Under the pieces are notes generated by a model, which saw nothing but the letters and a program-made list of their open reading frames with translations, was not told where the DNA came from and did not search any database. DNA of 64,000 nucleotides. It comes from Anaerostipes caccae L1-92. GTDB lineage: Bacteria > Bacillota > Clostridia > Lachnospirales > Lachnospiraceae. The position numbers and the translations under genes are program-made. Positions 9,186 through 17,351 of the stretch are shown here, in pieces. The stretch covers positions 705,001 to 769,000 of the forward strand of contig NZ_AP023027.1 in the NCBI RefSeq assembly GCF_014467075.1, given 5' to 3'. Each line of letters starts with the position of its first letter. The first letter of the stretch is position 1.

Positions 9186-9207
9186 ATTTACTTCTAGCGG
9201 AAATTAT

Positions 9208-9235
9208 TTGACATTATAATTGACACACCTATCAT
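9208..9235 (+). promoter_or_regulatory. Possible sigma-A promoter before the decayed surface gene
   Basis: TTGACA, 16 bases, then TATCAT lie in an AT-rich stretch after the operon terminator. The gene it would serve is broken, so its use is uncertain. Confidence 0.35.
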
Positions 9236-9292
9236 AATCATACATGTTTGTATAAAAAGAGAAATTTCTGTTTAAAAAGGGGTATATTTTCA

Positions 9293-10271
9293 GTCATAAG
9301 AAAAGAGCATCAGATCAATACTTCCTAGAGCGACAAGGGACAGGTGTTCGACAGTTCTTCTGCAAAGAGTGGGGAAGACCACACCGTGAACTTCAAACCG
9401 GAGCCCGGTTACTATGTCGGCAAAGTAGTCGTGGATGGTGTCGGGAGAGATGATCTGAAAGACGCAGGAAGCATTCAGTTTAAGGGGGTGGCGTCTGATC
9501 ATACGATTTACATAGAGTTTGTAAAGCATGATGGAAGCACAGCCGGAAAGCAGTTTGATATTTCTACTTCCATCGGAGGAGGAGAGGGAACGATTTCCCC
9601 GTCTTCCAAAGTTGAGGCCGGAACAAACAAAGAAGTACAGTGGAATCTAAAAGAAGGATATGAGGTTTCTGCAGTGATCATAGACGGAGTTACCAGGGAT
9701 GATTTAAAAGAAGACAAAGGGAAGATATCATTCAGTGGCGCAGACCGGAACCATTCTTATGGAAGTTATTTATAAAAAGAAAGACAACAGTACACAGGGA
9801 AACCCTGACTTTATAGAGATTAAGACATCCAGGGAAGGAAAAGGAAGCATCACAGCAGGCGGAGATGTAGAAAAAGGTGGAAGCTATCAGGTTGTATGGA
9901 AGCCTGCCAAGGGATATGAAGTCCAGAAGGTCATTGTGGACGGAGTAGAACGGAAAGATCTTAAAAATGCTGGAAAAATTGACTTTAAGAATGTGAGCGG
10001 AAATCATACGGTAGAAGTTGTGTATCAGAAAGAACAGAAAAACAGCGGCAATACCGCAGATGATCCGTCAAAGAGCAAGAAGAAAAAGAAAAAAGATGAT
10101 AACAGCGGTAAGTTTCATGCAGGCAGTTCAGAAACAAGATCCAATCGGGTTCTTAGAAAAGGCGTAGCTGAAACAGGAGACGAAGACAAGGGTGAAATGG
10201 AATTGATCTTTTTGATTGTGTCCGCGGCAGCAGTGTATATGGTCTTAAAGAAAAAGCGGGAGATTCATTAG
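9293..10271 (+). pseudogene. Decayed cell-surface protein with three copies of a VDGV repeat
   Basis: Three roughly 80-residue repeats share the pattern 'G(Y)...V.VDGV.R.DLK(D/N)AG.I.F..V..(N/D)HT'. The first is cut by an in-frame TAG at 9326 (reading 'QINTS-stop-SDKGQV', compare 'EIKTSREGKGSI' in repeat three). Repeat two runs out of frame near 9763 after 'DRNHS', and the next frame resumes with 'MEVIYKKKD'. No signal peptide is found upstream. The C-terminus has a Lys/Ser-rich linker, an 'AETGDEDKG' motif, one membrane helix and a 'KKKRE' tail, as in wall- or membrane-anchored surface proteins. It is therefore a 5'-truncated gene with one nonsense codon and one frameshift. A sequencing error could explain the frameshift but not the missing 5' end. 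Confidence 0.75.
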
Positions 10272-10292
10272 GTCCCTGTTGTTGAGAAGAGC

Positions 10293-10326
10293 AAAAAAGG
10301 AATGCATTTAGGTGCATTCCTTTTTT
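10293..10326 (+). terminator. Terminator after the decayed surface gene
   Basis: A perfect stem AAAAAAGGAATGCA / TGCATTCCTTTTTT with a 6-base loop and its own A/T tails, so it can work on both strands. Confidence 0.9.
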
Positions 10327-10353
10327 GATGCGTAGAAAAATCAGCAAACGTAT

Positions 10354-10423
10354 TTGACAATCACCGCAGATTGTTATACAGTGAAAGTGTAAATGCACAA
10401 ATTAGTGAAAATATGTGCACATA
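10354..10423 (+). promoter_or_regulatory. Promoter and operator-like palindromes before the glycyl radical enzyme
   Basis: TTGACA at 10354 and TATACA at 10375 are 15 bases apart, a short spacing. Downstream lies the perfect 12-base palindrome TATGTGCACATA (10412-10423) and an inverted partial copy (ATGCACA near 10393). The motif TGAAAATATGTGCAC (10406-10420) is matched at 13 of 15 positions by TGAAAAAATGTGCAT before the PTS IIA gene (14493-14507). The SorC regulator at the end of the cluster is the obvious candidate to bind it. Confidence 0.55.
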
Positions 10424-10439
10424 ACAGAAAGGAGAAACT

Positions 10440-12851
10440 ATGGAGGAAAGATTAAAAGCTTTAAAACAGCAGATACAGCAGCGAAATGATATGGGAGTGC
10501 GGTCCACTTATCTTTATAAATATATTGCGGATTCATTAAGGACGACAGAGAATGAACCGGTACAGATCAGAAGGGCGAAAGCTTTTGCCAATATACTGGA
10601 AGAAGTAAAATTAGAAGTCCTTCCGTATGAATTGATTGCCGGGAGTATGCTCGGCATGTGCCCGGTGTATGAGGAACGGATGACAGAGGAAGAACAGGAA
10701 AAGAAGTCTGTACAGACGATTGAGAACTATCGGAAGGAAAAAGCAGAAAATAAGAATCTTGACGGATCCATCGTGTTTGAAGAGGGCCATGCAAAAAGCT
10801 TTGAGGACGATTTCACCAGCAAAAAAAGCCGCTGGTCGCTGATGTCCAGAGTCCACCATGACGCCAGCATCGAATTTAAAGATCTGCAGAAGCAGATTGC
10901 ATTGATGGAAGAGCGGTACGCCGGATGTAAAGATCTGGAACCGTATGAGATCGGAAGAGAGCTGGAACGCGCATTCAAGATCCCATATGCGGCAGAGGAC
11001 AAAAAGCTGTACAATGAGCTCCCGTGGTTTGTGGGAAATCATTTGAATCTCAATTACGGGAGGGCTTTGCAGAAAGGTCTTTTACAAATGAAAGATGAGA
11101 TCATCAGCCGGCTTGGCAGTTCGTCAGACCCGGAAAAGTCTGAATATTATGAGGCAGCCCGTATTGCGGTTGACGCAGTGATCCGATTTATCAAACGGTA
11201 TGCGGATGAACTGGATCTGCACAGCCAGAATACCAACGTGACGGAGGAGAGAAGCAGAGAGTTAAAAAGGATGGCAGACATCTGCCGGAAGATTTCAGAG
11301 AAGCCTGCAAAATCATTTTATGAAGCCGTCCAGCTGACCTGGATGCTGCATATCATTGCCAATATCCAGGGCGGTTCTGCATTATCTTTCGGAAGACTGG
11401 ATCAGTATTTATATCCGTATTTTAAGAAGGACACAGAGGAAGGCAGAATTACATACAGCGAGGCAAAAGAGCTGGTGGGATGCCTGTGGCTGAAGGTGAA
11501 TGAGCCGAAGATGCGTACTGTACAGAGTGTTACATTGGGAGGGATTACCCCGGATGGAAAAGATGCGGCCAATGAGCTGACCCGGATCTGTCTTCAGACA
11601 GCAAAAGACGCCGGGATGCCTTATCCAAATGTGGGACTCCGGGTGAACCGTCTGAATCCTGACTGGATTTATGAGGAGGCACTGGAAACGATCAAAGCCG
11701 GATGCGGGCAGCCGATGCTGTTAAATGACGAGATATGGATCACAAATATGAAGAAGCTTGGATATCCGGAGGACCAGGCCAATGATTATTACAATATGGG
11801 ATGCGTGGAGATCATGATTCCCGGGAAACAGCCCAACTGGGGAGTTACAGAGGCCATCGCATTTCCGGTCCTCATAGAAGAAGTTATGAGAAAATGGGGA
11901 GCAGGGGAAATTAAGATCCGGTCATTTGATGAGTTCATGGACGCATATTTACAGGAGATGGATATAGCAATAGAAGCTGACCGGCAGGAGGCACTGCAGA
12001 AGAAAGCCAATATGACAGAACGGTGTTATGATCCCTTTTCTTCAGTCTTGATCGATGGGTGCCTGGAACATGGAAAAGATATGCTGCAGGGCGGAAGCGA
12101 GTGTCCTGTGCACTGGTCTGTCTATGCCTACGGCATCGGAACTGCGGCTGACTCCCTGTGTGCAGTGAAAAAATTTGTCTTTGATGATCAGAAGGTGACA
12201 CTGGAGCAGATGAAGGATGCGCTGGAGGCAGACTTTGAAGGTTATGAAGAACTGCGCGCCATGCTGGACCGCATGACACCTGCTTACGGCAATGGATTAG
12301 AAGAAGTGGACAGTATTGCGGACAAAGTCCTTACTCATTTCTCCAAATCGGTCTTTGAGCTGAATCACAATTCAGAAAAGGATAAATATGTGTCGACGCT
12401 CTTCGGTTACTTTTTCCACATTTATCACGGGGAAATTGTCGGTGCGACACCAAACGGCAGGCATAAAGGAGAACCGTTCAGTGACAGCATGGGACCGGGA
12501 CAGGGAAAAGACGTAAAGGGCCCTACCAGGCTGCTCCATTCTGTCATCCGGCTGAATGATGACTATATAACGGGCGGATATGCCTTGAATTATAAGCTGA
12601 ATCCTGCATTTTTAAATGAGGAAAAAGGGAGGCAGGCTGCCATCAGCCTCCTTAAGACCTACATAGAAAACAGAGGACCGCAGATCCAGGTTTATACAAC
12701 AAATTTGGACGATATAAAAGATGCCCAGGTCCATCCTGAAAAGCACAGGGATTTGATCGTACGCGTAGGCGGTTACTGCGAGTTTTTTGTGAATCTCGAC
12801 AGAGTGCTGCAGAACGAAATTATTGCAAGAACGATGTACGGGGAAGGATAG
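10440..12851 (+). CDS. Glycyl radical enzyme (PFL-like; candidate anhydrohexitol-6-phosphate lyase)
   Basis: This 803-residue enzyme has the thiyl-radical loop 'NMGCVEIMIPG' (C455, general base E457) and the C-terminal glycyl radical box 'VRVGGYCEFF' (G778). The Cys-x-Glu loop is that of eliminating/dehydratase GREs, not of pyruvate formate-lyase, which has two adjacent Cys. An activase and an FSA-type aldolase follow, then a mannose-class PTS. In E. coli the GREs YbiW and PflD have the same partners (activase, FsaA/FsaB, PTS) and were reported to open 1,5-anhydroglucitol- or 1,5-anhydromannitol-6-phosphate to 1-deoxyfructose-6-phosphate. That function is inferred here from context. AGAAAGGAG precedes the ATG. 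Activity needs strict anaerobiosis. Confidence 0.85.
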   Translation: MEERLKALKQQIQQRNDMGVRSTYLYKYIADSLRTTENEPVQIRRAKAFANILEEVKLEVLPYELIAGSMLGMCPVYEERMTEEEQEKKSVQTIENYRKEKAENKNLDGSIVFEEGHAKSFEDDFTSKKSRWSLMSRVHHDASIEFKDLQKQIALMEERYAGCKDLEPYEIGRELERAFKIPYAAEDKKLYNELPWFVGNHLNLNYGRALQKGLLQMKDEIISRLGSSSDPEKSEYYEAARIAVDAVIRFIKRYADELDLHSQNTNVTEERSRELKRMADICRKISEKPAKSFYEAVQLTWMLHIIANIQGGSALSFGRLDQYLYPYFKKDTEEGRITYSEAKELVGCLWLKVNEPKMRTVQSVTLGGITPDGKDAANELTRICLQTAKDAGMPYPNVGLRVNRLNPDWIYEEALETIKAGCGQPMLLNDEIWITNMKKLGYPEDQANDYYNMGCVEIMIPGKQPNWGVTEAIAFPVLIEEVMRKWGAGEIKIRSFDEFMDAYLQEMDIAIEADRQEALQKKANMTERCYDPFSSVLIDGCLEHGKDMLQGGSECPVHWSVYAYGIGTAADSLCAVKKFVFDDQKVTLEQMKDALEADFEGYEELRAMLDRMTPAYGNGLEEVDSIADKVLTHFSKSVFELNHNSEKDKYVSTLFGYFFHIYHGEIVGATPNGRHKGEPFSDSMGPGQGKDVKGPTRLLHSVIRLNDDYITGGYALNYKLNPAFLNEEKGRQAAISLLKTYIENRGPQIQVYTTNLDDIKDAQVHPEKHRDLIVRVGGYCEFFVNLDRVLQNEIIARTMYGEG

Positions 12852-12855
12852 AGAT

Positions 12856-13749
12856 ATGGAAGAGGAAGTGAAGGGGCTGATTTTTGGTATCCAGCATTTT
12901 TCAATTCATGACGGTGACGGAATCAGGAGCAATGTTTTTATGAAGGGATGTCCGCTCAGATGCCTGTGGTGTCACAACCCTGAAGGGCTGGCACCGGCCG
13001 CTGAACTGCAGTATTTTGAAAACAAATGCCGGAAGTGCGGCAAATGCGGCGGCATCTGTCATAATCTGCAGACCGTATCCAAAGAGTCACAGTCCATAAA
13101 AGAAACATATGCAAAAGGCTGTCCTTACGGTGCACTGGAACTGGTGGGAGAAGAAATGACGGCAGAGGAAGTTCTCGAAGAAGTCTGTATAGACCAGGCA
13201 TTTTTCCGTACAAGCAAAGGTGGAATTACTCTTTCGGGCGGGGAGCCGATGATACAGGCAGACTTTGTTCTTGAGCTGTTAAAGAAATCGAAGGAGATGG
13301 GACTGTCCACAGCCATAGAGACCAGCGGGTATTCTGACCAGAGGAATTATGAACGGATTCTTCCCTATGCGGATGAGTTTTTATGGGACTATAAAGAGAC
13401 AGACAATGTAAAGCACAGGGAATTGACCGGAGTGGAAAACAAGAAGATTCTTGAAAATTTAAGATTTCTTTACCAGAAGGGTGCAGTGATCACTTTGAGG
13501 TGCCCGGTAATCCCGGGAGTGAACGACACAGAGGAACATTTCAGAGGAATCGCGGGACTCATAAAAGAACTGAGGAATTTGAAAGGATGGGAAATCATGC
13601 CCTACCACCGGATGGGCATTGCAAAAGAAAAGAGATTAGGAAAAGGTGAGAGCATAGAATTCTCTGTGCCCTCCAAAGAAGTACAGGAACAGTGGAAACA
13701 AAAAATTTTATCATATATAGGAGAAGATTCAGATGTTAATGTTAATTGA
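12856..13749 (+). CDS. Glycyl radical enzyme activase (radical SAM)
   Basis: The 297-residue radical SAM protein makes the glycyl radical on the neighbouring enzyme. It has the SAM cluster motif 'KGCPLRCLWCHNPEG' (CxxxCxxC), then a ferredoxin-like insert with 'CRKCGKCGGICHN' and a later 'KGCPYGAL', as in the larger GRE activases that carry auxiliary Fe-S clusters. 'LSGGEPMIQ' and 'AIETSGY' are further family motifs. GGGAAGGAT lies before the ATG at 12856, 4 bases after the GRE stop. Its 3' end overlaps the aldolase gene by 17 bases, so the three are translated as a unit. Confidence 0.93.
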   Translation: MEEEVKGLIFGIQHFSIHDGDGIRSNVFMKGCPLRCLWCHNPEGLAPAAELQYFENKCRKCGKCGGICHNLQTVSKESQSIKETYAKGCPYGALELVGEEMTAEEVLEEVCIDQAFFRTSKGGITLSGGEPMIQADFVLELLKKSKEMGLSTAIETSGYSDQRNYERILPYADEFLWDYKETDNVKHRELTGVENKKILENLRFLYQKGAVITLRCPVIPGVNDTEEHFRGIAGLIKELRNLKGWEIMPYHRMGIAKEKRLGKGESIEFSVPSKEVQEQWKQKILSYIGEDSDVNVN

Positions 13750-14413
13750 TGATGCAGATTTAAGAAATATTGAGGAATTGTACAGCAAATACCCATATGA
13801 TGGGGTGACAACAAATCCTACCATTCTGAGCAAAACAGGAAATCCTGATCCGATGGACCAGCTGAAACAAATCCGCAGCCTGATTCCTTCAGATGCCATG
13901 CTTCACGCACAGGTATTATCTGTGGAAACGGAAGATATGGTGAGAGAGGCGAAATATATGGTATCTGTGTTGGGAAAAGATACCTTTATCAAAGTCCCCG
14001 TCACGGAAAATGGATTAAAAGCAATTTCTATTTTAAGCAGTGAGAATATCCGTGTTACAGCCACGGCCATTTACGGCACGATGTCAGCGTTTCTGGCAGC
14101 CAAGGCGGGAGCAGAGTTTCTGGCGCCTTATGTAAACCGTCTGGACAATCTGGGATACAACGGTGTACAGACTGCTCTGGATATCCACATGATGGTAAAA
14201 GCTGCAGGCTATAAGGCCGAAGTCCTTGGAGCGTCATTTAAAAACGCACAGCAGGTCATTGATATGGGGAAAGGCGGCATCGGTGCGGTGACAGTCAGTT
14301 CCGATCTGTTAAAGTCACTTGCATTTAACGGGATTGCAGAAAACGCGGTGAAAGACTTTATCCGTGATTTTGAGAGCTGCTGCGGTGAGGGGAAGACCAT
14401 GCTGGATTTTTAG
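13733..14413 (+). CDS. Fructose-6-phosphate aldolase/transaldolase-like protein (FSA family)
   Basis: At 226 residues it matches the short FSA/TalC class of transaldolase-fold aldolases. Motifs are 'DGVTTNPTIL', the Schiff-base lysine in 'FIKVPVTENG', 'VTATAIYG', and 'EVLGASFKN'. FSA cleaves fructose-6-phosphate or 1-deoxyfructose-6-phosphate to glyceraldehyde-3-phosphate plus dihydroxyacetone or hydroxyacetone. Overlap with the activase gene and the terminator right after it show that GRE, activase and aldolase form one transcription unit. The start could also be the ATG at 13739. The hydroxyacetone-reducing GldA seen in E. coli is not encoded nearby. Confidence 0.88.
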   Translation: MLMLIDDADLRNIEELYSKYPYDGVTTNPTILSKTGNPDPMDQLKQIRSLIPSDAMLHAQVLSVETEDMVREAKYMVSVLGKDTFIKVPVTENGLKAISILSSENIRVTATAIYGTMSAFLAAKAGAEFLAPYVNRLDNLGYNGVQTALDIHMMVKAAGYKAEVLGASFKNAQQVIDMGKGGIGAVTVSSDLLKSLAFNGIAENAVKDFIRDFESCCGEGKTMLDF

Positions 14414-14441
14414 AAAAAAAGATAGATTATTTGTTGGCACG

Positions 14442-14474
14442 AAGAGCTCCGGAATTGTTTCCGGAGCTCTTTTG
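14442..14474 (+). terminator. Terminator after the FSA-like aldolase
   Basis: A 13-bp stem AAGAGCTCCGGAA / TTCCGGAGCTCTT with a 4-base loop and TTTTG tail. It separates the enzyme half from the PTS half of the cluster. Confidence 0.9.
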
Positions 14475-14492
14475 TGATTTTAACCACTAAAA

Positions 14493-14542
14493 TGAAAAAA
14501 TGTGCATTTTCTATTGACAAAGAGGAAACAGCTGGATATAAT
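14493..14542 (+). promoter_or_regulatory. Sigma-A promoter and operator-like motif before the second PTS operon
   Basis: TTGACA (14514) and TATAAT (14537) are separated by 17 bases, a consensus promoter. Immediately upstream, TGAAAAAATGTGCAT (14493-14507) repeats the motif found before the glycyl radical enzyme; its core AAAATG-TG-CATTTT is a near-palindrome. Shared control of both halves is likely. Confidence 0.75.
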
Positions 14543-14599
14543 AACACCATAGAGAACATAATCACACTTATATGGAAGTATGAACAGGAGGATCGAATT

Positions 14600-15049
14600 T
14601 TGAAGGTTTACAGACAGGAAAAAATGAACAAAGACCTGCCGGGGATCATTTTATTAAGTCACGGACCGTTTGCAGTCTCTCTGGTAAAAACTGCACAGAT
14701 GATTTTCGGAGACAGTGAAAACATCGCAGCCTTTTCTCTGGAAGCAGGAGATGATATTGACAAGTACAGAGGAGCTTTTACAGAAATGATCGAAGCATTT
14801 CCGGAGGGAAGCCTGATCATGGTTGACCTGTTCGGCGGAACGCCGTGCAACCAGGTTATGAGATACATTCAGGAGACAGGAAAGACACTGGAAGTTGCGG
14901 CAGGAATGAATTTACCGATGCTGATCAATGCAGTGATGTCCAGGGAAGAACTCATAGGAAAGGAATTCAGCATGGACACAGTGGAAAATGGCAAAAAGGG
15001 AATTTTCAGAATCGATGTGGAAGGATTTCTTAACGATGATGATGAGTAA
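14600..15049 (+). CDS. PTS mannose family IIA component
   Basis: The 149-residue protein has the EIIA-Man pattern 'GIILLSHGPFAVSL' with the phospho-His (H21) and 'SLIMVDLFGGTPCN'. It takes phosphate from HPr and passes it to IIB. The start is a TTG at 14600, because AGGAGG (14586-14591) lies exactly 8 bases before it; the ATG at 14624 would give 141 residues and has a weaker site. The promoter at 14514-14542 rules out the longer frame that opens at 14474. This is the only free IIA in the window and could also serve the first operon. Confidence 0.9.
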   Translation: MKVYRQEKMNKDLPGIILLSHGPFAVSLVKTAQMIFGDSENIAAFSLEAGDDIDKYRGAFTEMIEAFPEGSLIMVDLFGGTPCNQVMRYIQETGKTLEVAAGMNLPMLINAVMSREELIGKEFSMDTVENGKKGIFRIDVEGFLNDDDE

Positions 15050-15078
15050 ATAACCATCAAAATAAAAGGAGAGAGCTT

Positions 15079-15576
15079 ATGGCAAAGAAATTAGCAGTGA
15101 GAGTGGATGACAGGTTAATTCACGGACAGGTGGTAACACAGTGGGTCAATGTCTTTAAAGCGCAGCACATCGTGGTCATAGACAACAATGTGGCGAAAGA
15201 TAAGATGCAGAAAAGCGTGTTAAAGTTTGCAGCGCCGCCGGATATCAAAGTAAGTATTTTCTCTGTGGACAAAGCAGTGGAAGCATGGGAGAAAAACCAG
15301 TTCGGGACGAAAAATGTGTTCGTACTTTTCAGAGATGTAAAACAGATCGCCGAACTCCAGGGAAAAGGGGTGTCCTTCGAGGAGATCACCATCGGACAAA
15401 TGGCGATCATCAACGACAGAAAGCAGATTTATAAGCAGGTTGGTCTGTCAGAGAGTGAGGCACAGACTTTAATGGATATTGAAAAGACCGGAGTGAAGTT
15501 ATACTTCCAGATGCAGCCCACAGACAAAAAAGAGTCGCTGGAAATCATGAAGAAAACATTTCCTGATCTGCACTAA
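15079..15576 (+). CDS. PTS mannose/fructose/sorbose family IIB component
   Basis: The 165-residue IIB protein has the phospho-His in 'DDRLIHGQVVTQW' (H15) and the expected length. AAAGGAGAG precedes the ATG. It resembles the IIB of the first operon in overall pattern but is clearly a separate paralogue. Confidence 0.95.
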   Translation: MAKKLAVRVDDRLIHGQVVTQWVNVFKAQHIVVIDNNVAKDKMQKSVLKFAAPPDIKVSIFSVDKAVEAWEKNQFGTKNVFVLFRDVKQIAELQGKGVSFEEITIGQMAIINDRKQIYKQVGLSESEAQTLMDIEKTGVKLYFQMQPTDKKESLEIMKKTFPDLH

Positions 15577-15602
15577 CTTATTTACATAGGAGGAGAGAAA
15601 CT

Positions 15603-17225
15603 ATGACGATTACAATTTTACAGGCAGTGCTGCTTGGCTTATTCTGCGGGATAGCAAAATGCTGTGTTCCTTATACGGCCGGAGCTTTCATGTTCAATAC
15701 CGTCATCTTTAACGCGGTGGTTGTCGGAGCCGTGCTCGGAGACATGCCGCAGGCAATGATTATTGGTGCGTCACTGCAGCTGATTTACCTGGGAGTCATC
15801 TCAGCGGGAGGAAATCAGCCGTCAGATCCTTGTCTGGCCGCTTATATAGCAATTCCGGTTGCTATGGCTTCCGGACTCAACACTACAGCAGCAGTTGCTT
15901 TGGCAGTGCCGGTTGGACTGCTGGGAGCACAGATTACAAATCTGATTTACTTAATGGCCGGATTTTTTGCCCAGAAAGGCGATACATTCGTAGAAAAGGG
16001 CAATGCGGCAGGAATGACCAGATGGTCGGTGATATATTGTGCCATCGCAAGAATTATCTGCTTTGGTGTCCCGGTTGCCATCGCATTATATTTTGGAAGC
16101 GGTGCCCTTCAGGGAGTGCTGGATAATATACCGGCAGCAGTGACAAACGGTTTATCTGCCATGGGAGCCTGTCTTCCGGCAGTAGGATTTGCCATTATTG
16201 CAAACCTGATCTCAAAACCAAAATATATTCCATTTTTCTTCGCAGGATTTTTCCTGATCCAGTATACGAAGATCGGAACCATTCCGCTGCTGATGGTGGG
16301 AGGATTCCTGACATTCCTTTACATCACATTTAAATCCAACGAGTTCCAGGGAGAGACAGACGAGGATGAGGACGACGAAGATGAGGAAGAAGAACCGGCA
16401 GAAAAACTGCTGAGTAAAAAAGATATCCTGAAATCCTGGGTGATCTGGTGGTTCAGCGCAGAGACCTGCCACAGCTTCGAGAGAATGCAGGCGCCAAGTT
16501 TTTGTACATCATTGGTACCGGCACTGAAGAAGTTTTATCCGGGAGAAGAAAATAAACCGCGTTATATTGAAGCATTGAAAAGAAATATGACATTCTTTAA
16601 CACAGAGGCACACTGGGGCGGAGGACCGATTCTTGGACTTACCTTAGCACTGGAAGAAAAGAAGTCACGCAACTATGAAGCGATTCCGGGAGAGGTTATC
16701 ATGAACCTCAAAACCGGTCTGATGGGACCGCTGGCAGGTATCGGTGACACGATCTCATGGTCAACCCTGATGTACCTTTTAATCGGTTTATTCCTTCCCC
16801 TTGCTAAGAAAGGAAATCCATTGGGCGGCATCGGGCCAATCGTACTGCTGACTGTGATCTGCTTTGGAATCGGATATTTCTTAACACAGAAATGCTACAC
16901 ATTTGGATACTCTTTTGCAGAAAATATGCTGAAGTCAGGCTTAGTCAACAAGATTATTGCAGGAGCAAGTATTTTAGGACTGTTTATGATGGGAGGGCTT
17001 GCCTCTACCTATGTGACAGTATCCACACCAATAAAATTTGCCACAAGCGCATACACGACGACACTCCAGTCCATTTTTGACTCTATTGTGCCGGGACTGC
17101 TTCCGCTGATCGTTGTACTCTGTGTATGGGGATATCTTTCAAAAGTAAAACGAAACTATTTTGCGGCCACTTTGGGAGTTACAATAGTCTCTTTAGTATT
17201 GGGATGCTTGGGAGTTATTATTTAA
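15603..17225 (+). CDS. Fused PTS mannose family IIC-IID permease
   Basis: The 540-residue protein joins a IIC domain (about 1-242, with 'IGASLQLIYLGVISAGGNQPSD') to a IID domain (about 270-540, with 'GLMGPLAGIGDTISWS' and 'GYSFAENMLKSG'). The linker near residues 245-265 is almost entirely Asp and Glu. IIC and IID are normally separate proteins, as in the first operon, so this is a gene fusion or a member of a fused subfamily. AGGAGGAG precedes the ATG. It is the last PTS gene. Confidence 0.92.
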   Translation: MTITILQAVLLGLFCGIAKCCVPYTAGAFMFNTVIFNAVVVGAVLGDMPQAMIIGASLQLIYLGVISAGGNQPSDPCLAAYIAIPVAMASGLNTTAAVALAVPVGLLGAQITNLIYLMAGFFAQKGDTFVEKGNAAGMTRWSVIYCAIARIICFGVPVAIALYFGSGALQGVLDNIPAAVTNGLSAMGACLPAVGFAIIANLISKPKYIPFFFAGFFLIQYTKIGTIPLLMVGGFLTFLYITFKSNEFQGETDEDEDDEDEEEEPAEKLLSKKDILKSWVIWWFSAETCHSFERMQAPSFCTSLVPALKKFYPGEENKPRYIEALKRNMTFFNTEAHWGGGPILGLTLALEEKKSRNYEAIPGEVIMNLKTGLMGPLAGIGDTISWSTLMYLLIGLFLPLAKKGNPLGGIGPIVLLTVICFGIGYFLTQKCYTFGYSFAENMLKSGLVNKIIAGASILGLFMMGGLASTYVTVSTPIKFATSAYTTTLQSIFDSIVPGLLPLIVVLCVWGYLSKVKRNYFAATLGVTIVSLVLGCLGVII

Positions 17226-17285
17226 TTCAGCTGATTCTTTCGATTGACGTGTCCTTCCGGAGTTATGTATACTAGAAATAGAAAA

Positions 17286-17323
17286 ATACCTTATCGTGCG
17301 AAGCACGTTTACCCGAAGGGTAT
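17286..17323. other. Stem-loop in the leader of the SorC-type regulator gene
   Basis: CGTGC-GAA-GCACG forms a tight hairpin framed by ATACC and GGGTAT, which can also pair. There is no T-tract. It could be an operator or an RNA structure in the regulator leader; no function is shown by sequence. Confidence 0.35.
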
Positions 17324-17351
17324 AGATTGAAAACAGAAAGGCGTGGGCAAA

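Noticed and set aside
14434..14450. TTGGCACGAAGAGC looks like the -24 part of a second sigma-54 promoter.
   Set aside because: There is no GC at the -12 position and the bases form the arm of a terminator; a consensus sigma-A promoter lies just downstream.
14474..14599. A longer N-terminus for the PTS IIA protein.
   Set aside because: It lies across a consensus sigma-A promoter; the AGGAGG-TTG start at 14600 fits family length.
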